Shown: piece after piece, positions 34,470-42,326 of the stretch | Layout of the letters: the number at the start of each line of letters is the position of its first letter | Numbering within the stretch: the stretch's first letter is position 1 | NCBI GenBank assembly: GCA_900470445.1 | Contig: UCAU01000040.1 | Span: 1 to 46,981 of the forward strand | Reading direction: 5' to 3' | Length of the DNA: 46,981 nucleotides | Origin: Hyphomicrobiales bacterium | Lineage (GTDB): Bacteria > Pseudomonadota > Alphaproteobacteria > Rhizobiales > Devosiaceae | Made by a program: the position numbers and the translations under genes | The notes under the pieces: model-generated | Databases searched by the model: none | What the model saw: the letters and a program-made list of their open reading frames with translations, nothing else | Told to the model about the DNA's origin: nothing

Positions 34470-35573
34470 ATGTCCAAGACCCGCCTCACCATCGACGGTG
34501 AGAAATTCCTGATCAACGGCGAGCCCACCTACAAGGGCCGCACTTTCCAAGGCAAGCCGGTCGAGGGACTGCTGTTCAACACGCGCATGGTGCAGGCCAT
34601 TTTCGATGACGAGAATGCCGACTCCATCAAACAGTGGGCCTATCCCGATACCGGCACCTGGGATGCCGATCGGAACGTCGAGGAATTCATCGCTGCGCTG
34701 CCGACCTATCATGGCAAGGGCATTCGCGCCGTCACGCTGAACCTACAGGGCGGCATGCCGATCACCGGCACCGAGATGGTGCAGCCCTGGGTCAATTCCG
34801 CCTTCACGCCGCAGGGCGACCTCAAACCGAAATACCTCGCTCGCCTCGAAAAGGTGCTGCGTGCCTGCGACGAGCAGGGCATTGCCGTGATGCTGGGCTA
34901 TTATTACTTCGGCCAGGACGAAAACATGGCCGATGAAGCCGCCATCATCCGTGGCGTCGACAATGCCACCGACTGGCTGCTCGATACCGGCCTCGAAAAC
35001 GTCATGGTCGAGATCAACAACGAATGCGACGTGCCGCTCTACGAGCACGAGATCCTGACCCCCTCGCGCGTCCACGAACTGGTCAATCGCGTCAAGACCA
35101 GGCACCGCAATGGCCGCCGCCTGCTCGTGGCTGCCAGCACCACCAATTGGCCGTTTCGCGAACAGGCCGGCGTGCCGCTGCCCGAGCGGCGCGGCAATGG
35201 CGATCCGACGACGGAAGAGTTTCTCGAAAAGATCGTCCGCACCAAGGTCACCGACCTGCTGGCGGCCTGCGACTTCATCCTGTTCCATGGCAACGGTCTT
35301 GATCCCGACGGCATCGACAAGGTGATCCGCTCGATCAAGGCCAGCCCGGTTTTCACCGACAATCCGCGGCCGATCTGCATCAACGAGGATTCCACCCTCG
35401 TGGCCAATATGGATGCGGCATTCCCCCACTATGTACCGTGGGGCTACTACGACCAGGGCAAGAACAATTATCGCGACGGCTTCCAGTCGCCCCCGGTCAA
35501 TTGGGGCATCTCCACGCCCGAAAAGACAGCCTTCTTCAACCGCGTCGCCGAAATCACCGGCACTGCCGGCTGA
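34470..35573 (+). CDS. Putative clan GH-A glycoside hydrolase, paralogue 2
   Basis: 367 aa, ATG at 34470 one base after the previous stop, AAGGGAGA upstream. Shares with the other two copies the opening KFLINGEPTYKGR, the VEGLLFNTRMVQAIFDDEN block, YPDTGTWDADRN and LQGG. Candidate catalytic residues are Glu185 (EINNECD) and Glu306 (ICINEDS). It is cytosolic. A longer loop (about residues 225-260, QAGVPLPERRGNGDPTTEE) separates it from paralogue 1. Probably hydrolyses an imported glycoside; family not identified. Confidence 0.65.
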   Translation: MSKTRLTIDGEKFLINGEPTYKGRTFQGKPVEGLLFNTRMVQAIFDDENADSIKQWAYPDTGTWDADRNVEEFIAALPTYHGKGIRAVTLNLQGGMPITGTEMVQPWVNSAFTPQGDLKPKYLARLEKVLRACDEQGIAVMLGYYYFGQDENMADEAAIIRGVDNATDWLLDTGLENVMVEINNECDVPLYEHEILTPSRVHELVNRVKTRHRNGRRLLVAASTTNWPFREQAGVPLPERRGNGDPTTEEFLEKIVRTKVTDLLAACDFILFHGNGLDPDGIDKVIRSIKASPVFTDNPRPICINEDSTLVANMDAAFPHYVPWGYYDQGKNNYRDGFQSPPVNWGISTPEKTAFFNRVAEITGTAG

Positions 35574-35601
35574 CGCCCTATACCCGACGAGGATCGACGA
35601 A

Positions 35602-36675
35602 ATGGCTTCAATCGAAATCCGCCAGGCCCGCAAGGCTTATGGAACACTCGAGGTGCTGCACGGGGTGTCCATCGACATCCCTGACGGCGAATTCGTCATC
35701 TTGGTCGGGCCCTCGGGCTGCGGCAAGTCCACCCTGCTGCGCATGATCGCGGGCCTTGAGTCGATTACTTCGGGCGACATCGCCATCGGCAATCTGGTCG
35801 TCAACGACCTGCCGCCCAAGAAGCGGGACATTGCCATGGTGTTTCAGAGCTACGCGCTCTACCCGCACATGACTGTTGCCGAGAATATGGGCTTCTCCCT
35901 CAAGCTGGCCCGGCGCAGCAAGGCCGAGATCGATCAGAAGGTCAGCGAGGCCGCCGATATCCTGGGGTTGCAGCCCCTGCTGGCGCGCAAGCCAGCCCAA
36001 TTGTCCGGTGGCCAGAGGCAGCGCGTCGCCATGGGTCGCGCCATCGTGCGCGATCCGGCGGTGTTCCTCTTCGACGAACCCCTGTCCAACCTCGACGCGC
36101 AGTTGCGCGTGCAGATGCGGTCCGAGATCAAGGCGCTGCATCAACGCCTCAAGACCACCACTGTCTATGTGACGCATGACCAGGTGGAAGCCATGACCAT
36201 GGCCGACCGCATCGTGGTGATGAATGACGGCAATGTCGAACAGGTCGGCCCCCCGCTGGAACTGTTCGATCGCCCCGCCAACCTCTTCGTCGCCCGGTTT
36301 ATCGGCTCGCCGTCGATGAACATGCTGGACGGCCGCATCGAGAGCGTCGATGGCGTAACGACCTTCGTCAGTGGCGGCTTCACCCTGCCGCTCAGCGCAA
36401 CCAGCACTGTCAAAGCCGGCCAAGAGGTCGTGCTCGGCTTCCGGCCCGAACACCTGTCGCTGGCGGCCGCGGGATCGGCGGCCCAGCTCAAGGCCGAGGT
36501 GGTGGTGGTGGAGCCGACCGGTACGGAAACCCTGCTCAACGTGACGGCCGCCGGCCATGCATTCCTCGCGCTGTTCCGTGAGCGGCTGGACGTGGCGCCC
36601 GGCGACCAGATTACGCTGTCCCTCGATCCTGCAAATGTGCACCTGTTCGACAAGGTCACCGGCAAGCGTTTCTGA
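35602..36675 (+). CDS. ugpC: Sugar ABC transporter ATP-binding protein (UgpC/MalK type)
   Basis: 357 aa. Walker [10 protein letters not shown] (36-44), Q-loop [12 protein letters not shown], signature LSGGQRQR, Walker [13 protein letters not shown]-loop [14 protein letters not shown], and a C-terminal TOBE/MalK regulatory region ([21 protein letters not shown]). It powers the two permeases encoded upstream. That it lies four genes downstream of them, after the isomerases and GH gene, supports one long transcript. Confidence 0.92.
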   Translation: MASIEIRQARKAYGTLEVLHGVSIDIPDGEFVILVGPSGCGKSTLLRMIAGLESITSGDIAIGNLVVNDLPPKKRDIAMVFQSYALYPHMTVAENMGFSLKLARRSKAEIDQKVSEAADILGLQPLLARKPAQLSGGQRQRVAMGRAIVRDPAVFLFDEPLSNLDAQLRVQMRSEIKALHQRLKTTTVYVTHDQVEAMTMADRIVVMNDGNVEQVGPPLELFDRPANLFVARFIGSPSMNMLDGRIESVDGVTTFVSGGFTLPLSATSTVKAGQEVVLGFRPEHLSLAAAGSAAQLKAEVVVVEPTGTETLLNVTAAGHAFLALFRERLDVAPGDQITLSLDPANVHLFDKVTGKRF

Positions 36676-36681
36676 CCGATC

Positions 36682-37644
36682 ATGGACACGTACCGGATCG
36701 CCAATGACGCACTGTCGGCGCGCCTGAGCCCGTTCGGCGCCACCCTGACGGACCTTCGGCTTGCCGGGTGGACACATCCGCTCGTCCTGGGTTTTGATGC
36801 CATCGAGGATTATCGCGACACCGACCACTATGCCGGAGCGGTGATCGGGCGGCATGCCAACCGCATTGCCAAGGGACATGTGAAAATGTCCGACAGGGTG
36901 CTGGCCTTGCCGCGCAATGGGGGCGAACATCACCTGCATGGTGGTGCCACCGGAACGTCGAGGCAAGACTGGACCGTCCTCGAGCAGACATCCAACAGCC
37001 TCGCCTTCCATCTGGTGAGCCCGGACGGCCATGAGGGATATCCGGGCGAGTGCAGCATCACCGCGCGCTACAGCATCATTGGCCTCGCCACGCTGCGTCT
37101 GGAGTTCGAGGCGAAAGCGGACCGGGAAACGGTGGTCAATCTCTGTCACCACCCGTATTTCGATCTTTCCGGGCGGGGCGATATCGCCGCTCATCGGCTC
37201 AAGATCGCCGCCGAGACCTATCTGCCCGCTGGGTTAGACCTCATTCCGACCGGCGAGATCGCGCCGGTGGCAGGAACGCTCTACGATTTCCGCACCGCCC
37301 GCGCGATCGGTGCCGATCGTCCGTTGCCAGGCTTTAACAACACATATTGCCTTGCCGCCTCGACCCGCAGCGAACCGGCCTTCGCGGCGAGCCTGTCCCT
37401 GCCCGACGGTCCGGCTTTGGAACTGTGGACGACGCAGACGGGCCTCCATCTTTATGACGGTTACAAACTCCAACCCGGTCAGCGGGGCCTCGAAGGCCGC
37501 ATTTATGGGGCCGGCCATGGCCTTTGCCTCGAAGCGCAGAACTGGCCGGACAGTCCCAATCACCATCATTTCCCTTCCGCCATACTTCCCGCCGATACGA
37601 CCTATCGCCAGGTGACCGAGTACCGCTTTGCCCGGCTGCGGTGA
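36682..37644 (+). CDS. galM: Aldose 1-epimerase family protein
   Basis: 320 aa, six bases after the ATPase gene. GalM-like beta-sandwich: GRHANRIAKG, NGGEHHLHGG, CHHPYFDLSG (catalytic His) and CLEAQNWPDSPNHHHFP (catalytic Glu). It interconverts sugar anomers after transport or hydrolysis. The HHPYFDLSG and ILPADTTYRQVTEYRF pattern is standard for the proteobacterial branch. Confidence 0.9.
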   Translation: MDTYRIANDALSARLSPFGATLTDLRLAGWTHPLVLGFDAIEDYRDTDHYAGAVIGRHANRIAKGHVKMSDRVLALPRNGGEHHLHGGATGTSRQDWTVLEQTSNSLAFHLVSPDGHEGYPGECSITARYSIIGLATLRLEFEAKADRETVVNLCHHPYFDLSGRGDIAAHRLKIAAETYLPAGLDLIPTGEIAPVAGTLYDFRTARAIGADRPLPGFNNTYCLAASTRSEPAFAASLSLPDGPALELWTTQTGLHLYDGYKLQPGQRGLEGRIYGAGHGLCLEAQNWPDSPNHHHFPSAILPADTTYRQVTEYRFARLR

Positions 37645-37698
37645 CCCAAATCACCGCCGACCAATCGTCCCAGTCAGAAAAACCCGACAGGAACAGCT

Positions 37699-38763
37699 TT
37701 GAGCACGAGTGTTGAGATTGATGGCACCGACTGGCGGATCAACGGCGCGTTGACCTATGCGGGCCGTGAGCACCAGGGACGCCGGATCGAGGGCCTGCTG
37801 CTAAACAGCCGCATGGTCCAGGCGGTGTTCGACGACACGAACCCGGCCACCCGTCGCAACTGGTCCTATCCCGATACGGGCGTGTGGGACCCCGATCGCA
37901 ACACGCAGGAATTCTGCGACATGCTGCCTCTCTATCGGGCGCACGGCCTGCTCGGCGTCACGGTCGGGATGCAGGGCGGCGGGGCGATGTACTACCCGGA
38001 GGTCTTCGAGAACTACGTCAACAGCGCCTTCCTGCCGGACGGGTCCTTGAAGCAACCCTATCTCGATCGCCTGGCCAAAATTCTTGATGCCGCCGACGAG
38101 CAGGGGATGGTGGTGTTCGTCAACTACTTCTACTGGAAGCAGCAGCGCTTCGAGAGCGAAGGCGCCGTCCGCGCCGCCGTCGAGAACATGACGGCCTGGC
38201 TGCTGCAAACGGGGCACCGCAACATCCTGGTCGATCTCAAGAACGAAATTCAGCAGCGGCGGGACATTCTGTCATCGCGACGCATCCACGAGCTCCTCGA
38301 CATTGCGCGGTCGACCACGCTCGAGGGTCGCCGGCTCCTCGTCAGCACGTCCATCCACCCCGTCAAGCACAAGCCCAATGGCGAGTGGCACAAATACTGC
38401 GACTTCCTGATGCCGCACGGCAATGACAGCTTGGCCGACGAATTCTACCGCGAACTTATCGCCTTCAAGAACGATGAGGACATCGCCGCCAATCCACGCC
38501 CCATCTGCTGCAACGAGGACAGCATCGACATTGCCAGCTTCGAGGCGGCCCTCGATGCCGGTGTCAGTTGGGGCTACTATGATCAGGGTTATGGTTGCGG
38601 CGAGACACAGACCAAGTGCGACTGGCTCGAGCGCGAGCGCGAAACCAGCTTCGATGACCTGAGCGGGTTTCAGACCCTGCCGATAAACTGGGGGATCAAT
38701 ACCCCACACAAGCGGGCATTCTTTGCCCGGCTAAGGGACGTGACCGGCTCAGGTCTTAGCTAG
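37699..38763 (+). CDS. Putative clan GH-A glycoside hydrolase, paralogue 3
   Basis: 354 aa, TTG start with CAGGAA six bases upstream. The opening DWRINGALTYAGREHQGRRIEGLLLNSRMVQAVFDD and YPDTGVWDPDRNTQEF match paralogues 1 and 2. Candidate catalytic Glu183 (DLKNEIQ) and Glu273 (CCNEDS) are kept, though the usual residue before KNE differs. It has a Cys-containing insert near the end (GYGCGETQTKCDWLE). The copies are divergent enough to imply different substrates rather than recent duplication. Confidence 0.65.
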   Translation: MSTSVEIDGTDWRINGALTYAGREHQGRRIEGLLLNSRMVQAVFDDTNPATRRNWSYPDTGVWDPDRNTQEFCDMLPLYRAHGLLGVTVGMQGGGAMYYPEVFENYVNSAFLPDGSLKQPYLDRLAKILDAADEQGMVVFVNYFYWKQQRFESEGAVRAAVENMTAWLLQTGHRNILVDLKNEIQQRRDILSSRRIHELLDIARSTTLEGRRLLVSTSIHPVKHKPNGEWHKYCDFLMPHGNDSLADEFYRELIAFKNDEDIAANPRPICCNEDSIDIASFEAALDAGVSWGYYDQGYGCGETQTKCDWLERERETSFDDLSGFQTLPINWGINTPHKRAFFARLRDVTGSGLS

Positions 38764-38848
38764 TCGGCCCACGCTTGCGGACCGGCAGCAGGCCGGATTG
38801 CGGATTAGCCGGCGTAATTATCGCCGGCACAGCTGGAGAAGACCCAAG

Positions 38849-40114
38849 ATGCTTCTGGGAGCCATTGCCGACGATTTCACCGGCGCGACCGACCTTGGCA
38901 GCATCCTCGCGCGCGAAGGCATGCCGGTCGTCCAGCTCATCGGCGTGCCGGATGCGGCAACGATGGCGATGGCGGGCGATGCCGCGGCTGTCGTCGTCGC
39001 CCTCAAGACGCGTACGGCGCCGGCACGGGAAGCCATTGAGCAATCACTGGCCACGCTTGGCGCACTGCGCAAAGCGGGCGCCGAACAGATCCTCTTCAAG
39101 TATTGCTCGACCTTTGACTCCACGGACGATGGCAATATCGGGCCGGTGGCAGATGCCCTGGCCCAGGCGCTGGGCACCGATCTGGCCATCGTCTGCCCCG
39201 CCTTTCCGGCCAATGGCCGGACCGTGTTTCGCGGTCACCTCTTTGTCGGCGACCAGTTGCTGCAGGACTCCCCGATGCGGGACCATCCGCTCACGCCCAT
39301 GTGGCGCTCGAGCCTGGTCGAGCTCATGTCAGCGCAGTCCGCGCGCGCAGTCGGCCTGGTGCGCTACGATGTGGTGGGCCAGGATGTCACCGCCATCCGC
39401 GCAGCGCTCGCCCGTCTGCGCGATGCCGGCATCGGCTATGCCGTGACCGATGCCATCGTCGATGCAGATCTCCGTCGGCTCGGACAGGCCGTTCACGATC
39501 ACCCCCTCATAACCGGCGGCTCGGCCATTGCCATGGGCTTGCCCGACAATTTTCGGCGCGCGGGAAAGCTGGGGGCCGAAGCGGTCTCCCAGGCCGTTTC
39601 GGGCGCCGGTCGCGCCGCTATCCTGGCGGGCAGTTGTTCGGCGGCCACCCGCAACCAGTTGCAACGGGCCTGTGATCTCTGGCCGTCCTACCGGCTCGAT
39701 ATCGACGCCATCGCGAGGAACGAGGGCGTTGCCGCCGTCGCGCTCGACTGGGCCGCTGCGCAAGCGGAAGAGTCCCCCGTGGTCATCTATGGGTCGGCCG
39801 ATCCGGACACTGTTGCAGCGGCGCAGGCGCGTTATGGTCGCGAGCGCGCCGGCGCGATGATGGAACAGGTGCTGGGCGACATCGCCTCCGGCTTGCGGCG
39901 TCAGGGCACAGGTCGCTTCCTGGTTGCCGGCGGGGAAACCTCCGGCGCCGTCGTTTCGGCCCTGGGCATCAGGGCGTTGCAGATCGGCCAGCTCATCGCG
40001 CCGGGCGTTCCCTGGACCCAGTCCATCGGCGAAAGCCCGGTGGCGCTGTCGCTGAAAAGCGGTAACTTTGGCGGAGCCGACTTTTTTGAGCATGCGCTGG
40101 ACGTGTTGCAATGA
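38849..40114 (+). CDS. otnK: 3-oxo-tetronate 4-kinase family (OtnK)
   Basis: 421 aa from the ATG at 38849; a longer frame from 38798 lacks a ribosome site. MLLGAIADDFTGATDLGSIL is the diagnostic start of four-carbon acid sugar kinases (former DUF1537). FKYCSTFDSTDDGNIG and the C-terminal GGETSGAVVSALG nucleotide loop are also present. It phosphorylates 3-oxo-tetronate at O4, feeding OtnC. Related kinases act on other keto acids, so exact substrate is inferred from otnC next door. Stop overlaps otnC by ATGA. Confidence 0.88.
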   Translation: MLLGAIADDFTGATDLGSILAREGMPVVQLIGVPDAATMAMAGDAAAVVVALKTRTAPAREAIEQSLATLGALRKAGAEQILFKYCSTFDSTDDGNIGPVADALAQALGTDLAIVCPAFPANGRTVFRGHLFVGDQLLQDSPMRDHPLTPMWRSSLVELMSAQSARAVGLVRYDVVGQDVTAIRAALARLRDAGIGYAVTDAIVDADLRRLGQAVHDHPLITGGSAIAMGLPDNFRRAGKLGAEAVSQAVSGAGRAAILAGSCSAATRNQLQRACDLWPSYRLDIDAIARNEGVAAVALDWAAAQAEESPVVIYGSADPDTVAAAQARYGRERAGAMMEQVLGDIASGLRRQGTGRFLVAGGETSGAVVSALGIRALQIGQLIAPGVPWTQSIGESPVALSLKSGNFGGADFFEHALDVLQ

Positions 40115-40749
40115 CCGAAACAAAACAGCGCGAACAGATTGCCTGGTTTGCCCGCTCGATCTTTGACCGGGGGCTGACCCATGGATCGACCGGCAATATC
40201 AGCCTGCGCCTCGACGATGGCTGGCTGATGACCCCGACCGGATCTTCGATGGGCGCCATCGACCCCGCCAGCATATCTCACCTCGCTGCCGACGGCACGC
40301 TCTTGTCAGGAGAACCGCCCACCAAGGAGGCGTTCCTGCACATGGCAATGTATGGCGAACGCCCCGGGGCCCGGGCCATTGTCCACCTCCATTCGACACA
40401 TTCGGTTGCGGTCAGTTGCCTCTGCGGCCTCGATCACGCCAACGTCTTGCCGGCAATGACGGCCTATCAGGTCATGCGTGTGGGCAAGCTGCCGCTGGTT
40501 CCCTATTTCCCACCAGGGGACCGCGAGCTGGCCGAGGCCGTACGCAAGATGGCAGCTCGGCACCATTGCGTTTTGCTCGCCAATCACGGGCCCGTCGTGG
40601 CCGGGATTTCTCTAGAGGAAGCAGTCCACGCGGCCGAAGAACTCGAAGAGTCGGCGCGGCTCTACCTTCTGTTGCGGGACCGGGACTACCGGACACTGGA
40701 CCCTGAACAGGTGTCCGAACTTGAAGCCAGATTTCCCGTCAAGTCGTAA
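40111..40749 (+). CDS. otnC: Class II aldolase family, 3-oxo-tetronate 4-phosphate decarboxylase (OtnC)
   Basis: 212 aa. HGSTGNIS (24-31), TPTGSSMG, KEAFLH with the acidic Glu73, zinc ligands His92 and His94 in VHLHSTHS, and NHGPVVAG are the class II aldolase/adducin motifs with the OtnC variant. It decarboxylates 3-oxo-tetronate 4-phosphate to dihydroxyacetone phosphate. Co-translated with otnK. Last gene of the transport operon. Confidence 0.88.
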   Translation: MTETKQREQIAWFARSIFDRGLTHGSTGNISLRLDDGWLMTPTGSSMGAIDPASISHLAADGTLLSGEPPTKEAFLHMAMYGERPGARAIVHLHSTHSVAVSCLCGLDHANVLPAMTAYQVMRVGKLPLVPYFPPGDRELAEAVRKMAARHHCVLLANHGPVVAGISLEEAVHAAEELEESARLYLLLRDRDYRTLDPEQVSELEARFPVKS

Positions 40750-41066
40750 TGCGTCGAGCGAAAGGACAAAGCCACATTCATCACGCTGCCTGCCCTCGAC
40801 CACAATCGACACAGTAACCTGTCATCGAGATTGGGCCGTTGCGTGCTGGCAGACTGTGGATTGTTGGCTGGTTGGCCGCTAGTAGCGTTGTGCGCTCATA
40901 CCTGATCAGCCGTCTAGTTGAATGGCGGCTTTCCGCCCTGCCATGGCTGCGCGGGTGGCCGAAATGGGCGCTAAGCCGACTTCATTAGATTCGCATAATA
41001 TGCGGTATGGCATGGCAGCAGACGACCCCTGACGTGCGATCGGAACCTAATGATCCCCAGAAGCGG
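40750..41066. other. Intergenic region after the sugar operon, with right repeat copy
   Basis: No gene seen. GGCGG-CTTT-CCGCC at 40924-40937 is a small hairpin that may end the operon. GATTCGCATAATAT at 40988-41001 is the right copy of the direct repeat; here it extends into the palindrome CGCATA-A-TATGCG (40992-41004), which could also be a regulator site. Confidence 0.4.
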
Positions 41067-41918
41067 CTATTTCGGCGCTGGCAAGCTTTGCGCTGCTTCG
41101 GCCATTTTAAATGCCTTGTTGTCGTTCGAAAGAGGTCTGTGCAGGTCGAAGCGTTCATGCAACTGACTTACTTGCCGCTGATAGACCTCCCGTAGACCTG
41201 CAGCCGCCTGGATGATGGTCTCTGCCTCAAGCTGGCCGTAGGACGCGCGCAACGCGTCGAGGACTTCCTTGCTACCTCTGGTATCGAATTTTGCGTAGAT
41301 CGCTGTGGTTGGTGTTCGACCGAATAGCCAATCGTCTGCTTTCATTATGTGGTGTCGAAGCTCATCGAGGAGCGTCTGGGCGTAGATCAGCTCTCCCCGT
41401 TTCGCACGTCGGAGTGCTTCATGCAGTGCCGCCAAACCCTTGCTGATGGACTGACCGACATCGTCCGGCGCAACGTCGAATTTCAGCGCTTTCGACTGGG
41501 CGAACAAGCTTTTGAGGAAGCCTTTGGGGTCATGAAGGACACGGTTCGGCAGGCCGTACCAAGGTGACGCGCTCATTCGCGCCGCATCGAGATAGAAAAT
41601 ATCCACCTTTCCGAAGGGCTCGAAGTGCGAGACGCAGTGTTGTGCGCCCGGCATCCATTCATTGAAAACAAAGCCCGGCCAACTGCGCGGAATATCCAGA
41701 CGGCGCCTGACGAAGTCGGAGTGATGTTCACTTTCGACCACCACGCGAAGATCGATGTCCGAGAAAGCATCGCCGCTCCCCGCCGCGAGCGACCCACCGA
41801 GAAAAACCCCGAGCACATGCGGTTCGGCAGACAGCATCGCAGCGGCCTGTGTTAGGCGCTCTTCCCTAGCCGCAACAAGCGCCAGAAGTTCAGCATTTTC
41901 TAGTGCGGGCTCGGACAT
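41067..41918 (-). CDS. Nucleotidyltransferase-domain protein
   Basis: 283 aa. GVFLGGSLAAGSGDAFSDIDLRVVVE (37-62) is the nucleotidyltransferase active site (GGS ... SDIDL). The C-terminal helical half (LIYAQTLLDELRHHIMKADDWLFG) resembles streptomycin/lincosamide nucleotidyltransferases and their housekeeping relatives. It might modify an aminoglycoside-like compound or a tRNA-like target; nothing nearby settles it. Monocistronic. Confidence 0.75.
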   Translation of the reverse strand: MSEPALENAELLALVAAREERLTQAAAMLSAEPHVLGVFLGGSLAAGSGDAFSDIDLRVVVESEHHSDFVRRRLDIPRSWPGFVFNEWMPGAQHCVSHFEPFGKVDIFYLDAARMSASPWYGLPNRVLHDPKGFLKSLFAQSKALKFDVAPDDVGQSISKGLAALHEALRRAKRGELIYAQTLLDELRHHIMKADDWLFGRTPTTAIYAKFDTRGSKEVLDALRASYGQLEAETIIQAAAGLREVYQRQVSQLHERFDLHRPLSNDNKAFKMAEAAQSLPAPK

Positions 41919-42125
41919 GCAGACTGCCTAGCTTGCGTGCGTTGACGGCGAGCATTGTATGGAATTCAACGCGTATCGAGAAGTGGAAGTCCCGTTACTG
42001 GTCAGTTCATCGCGAAGCGGACTGTCGCCTGCCCACCCCAGTTCGACCGGCAGCAGTCCGAAACCTTTGCAGATCATTAGGGCCGCCGCTAACTCCCAAA
42101 AAGCAGCCACGCATTGTGGTTGGCG

Positions 42126-42154
42126 TTTACATTGCACCGTCCTTGCGATTAGAT
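42126..42154 (+). promoter_or_regulatory. Sigma70-type promoter of the Asn leader
   Basis: TTTACA at 42126-42131, a 17-base spacer, and TTAGAT at 42149-42154. The expected start site, six to seven bases on, falls at the leader ATG (42161), so the leader mRNA would be leaderless. Confidence 0.6.
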
Positions 42155-42160
42155 CGCACC

Positions 42161-42235
42161 ATGAGCACGCAGCGCCACACCGTCGTCAATAATAACGGCC
42201 CCTCTGGGGTCGTGGATGTCGTGTGCGCGTTCTAG
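42161..42235 (+). CDS. Attenuator leader peptide with three consecutive Asn codons
   Basis: 24 codons: MSTQRHTVV, then Asn-Asn-Asn (AAT AAT AAC at 42188-42196), then GPSGVVDVVCAF and TAG. It lies 92 bases before an Asp/Asn-type tRNA synthetase gene. A hairpin begins within the last Asn codon. Low charged tRNA-Asn would stall the ribosome there and change downstream folding. The promoter position suggests a leaderless start, as known for rhizobial trpL. Found by reading, not by search. Confidence 0.7.
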   Translation: MSTQRHTVVNNNGPSGVVDVVCAF

Positions 42236-42279
42236 CGTAGCTCATTGATCACTACTGCCCTGCCGGTTTTCGGAAGGGC
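42196..42279 (+). terminator. Attenuator hairpins upstream of the tRNA synthetase
   Basis: First hairpin: CGGCCCC-TCT-GGGGTCG at 42196-42212 (7 bp, one G-T). Second: GCCCT-G-CCG-GTTTT-CGG-A-AGGGC at 42257-42279 with one mismatch. A T5 run lies 13 bases further on, so this is not a textbook terminator. The alternative pairing could not be settled by eye. Confidence 0.5.
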
Positions 42280-42326
42280 TGCAGGATTTGGCTTTTTCGT
42301 TCCGGCTTTTGCTCCCGGAGAAAGTC

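Noticed and set aside
35608..37194. 528-codon minus-strand frame
   Set aside because: Runs through the ATPase and the epimerase genes; the translation lacks protein-like features.
23009..41001. Calling the direct repeats true chromosomal dif sites
   Set aside because: The second Xer-binding arm is not recognisable at either copy, and two dif sites 18 kb apart would not be expected.
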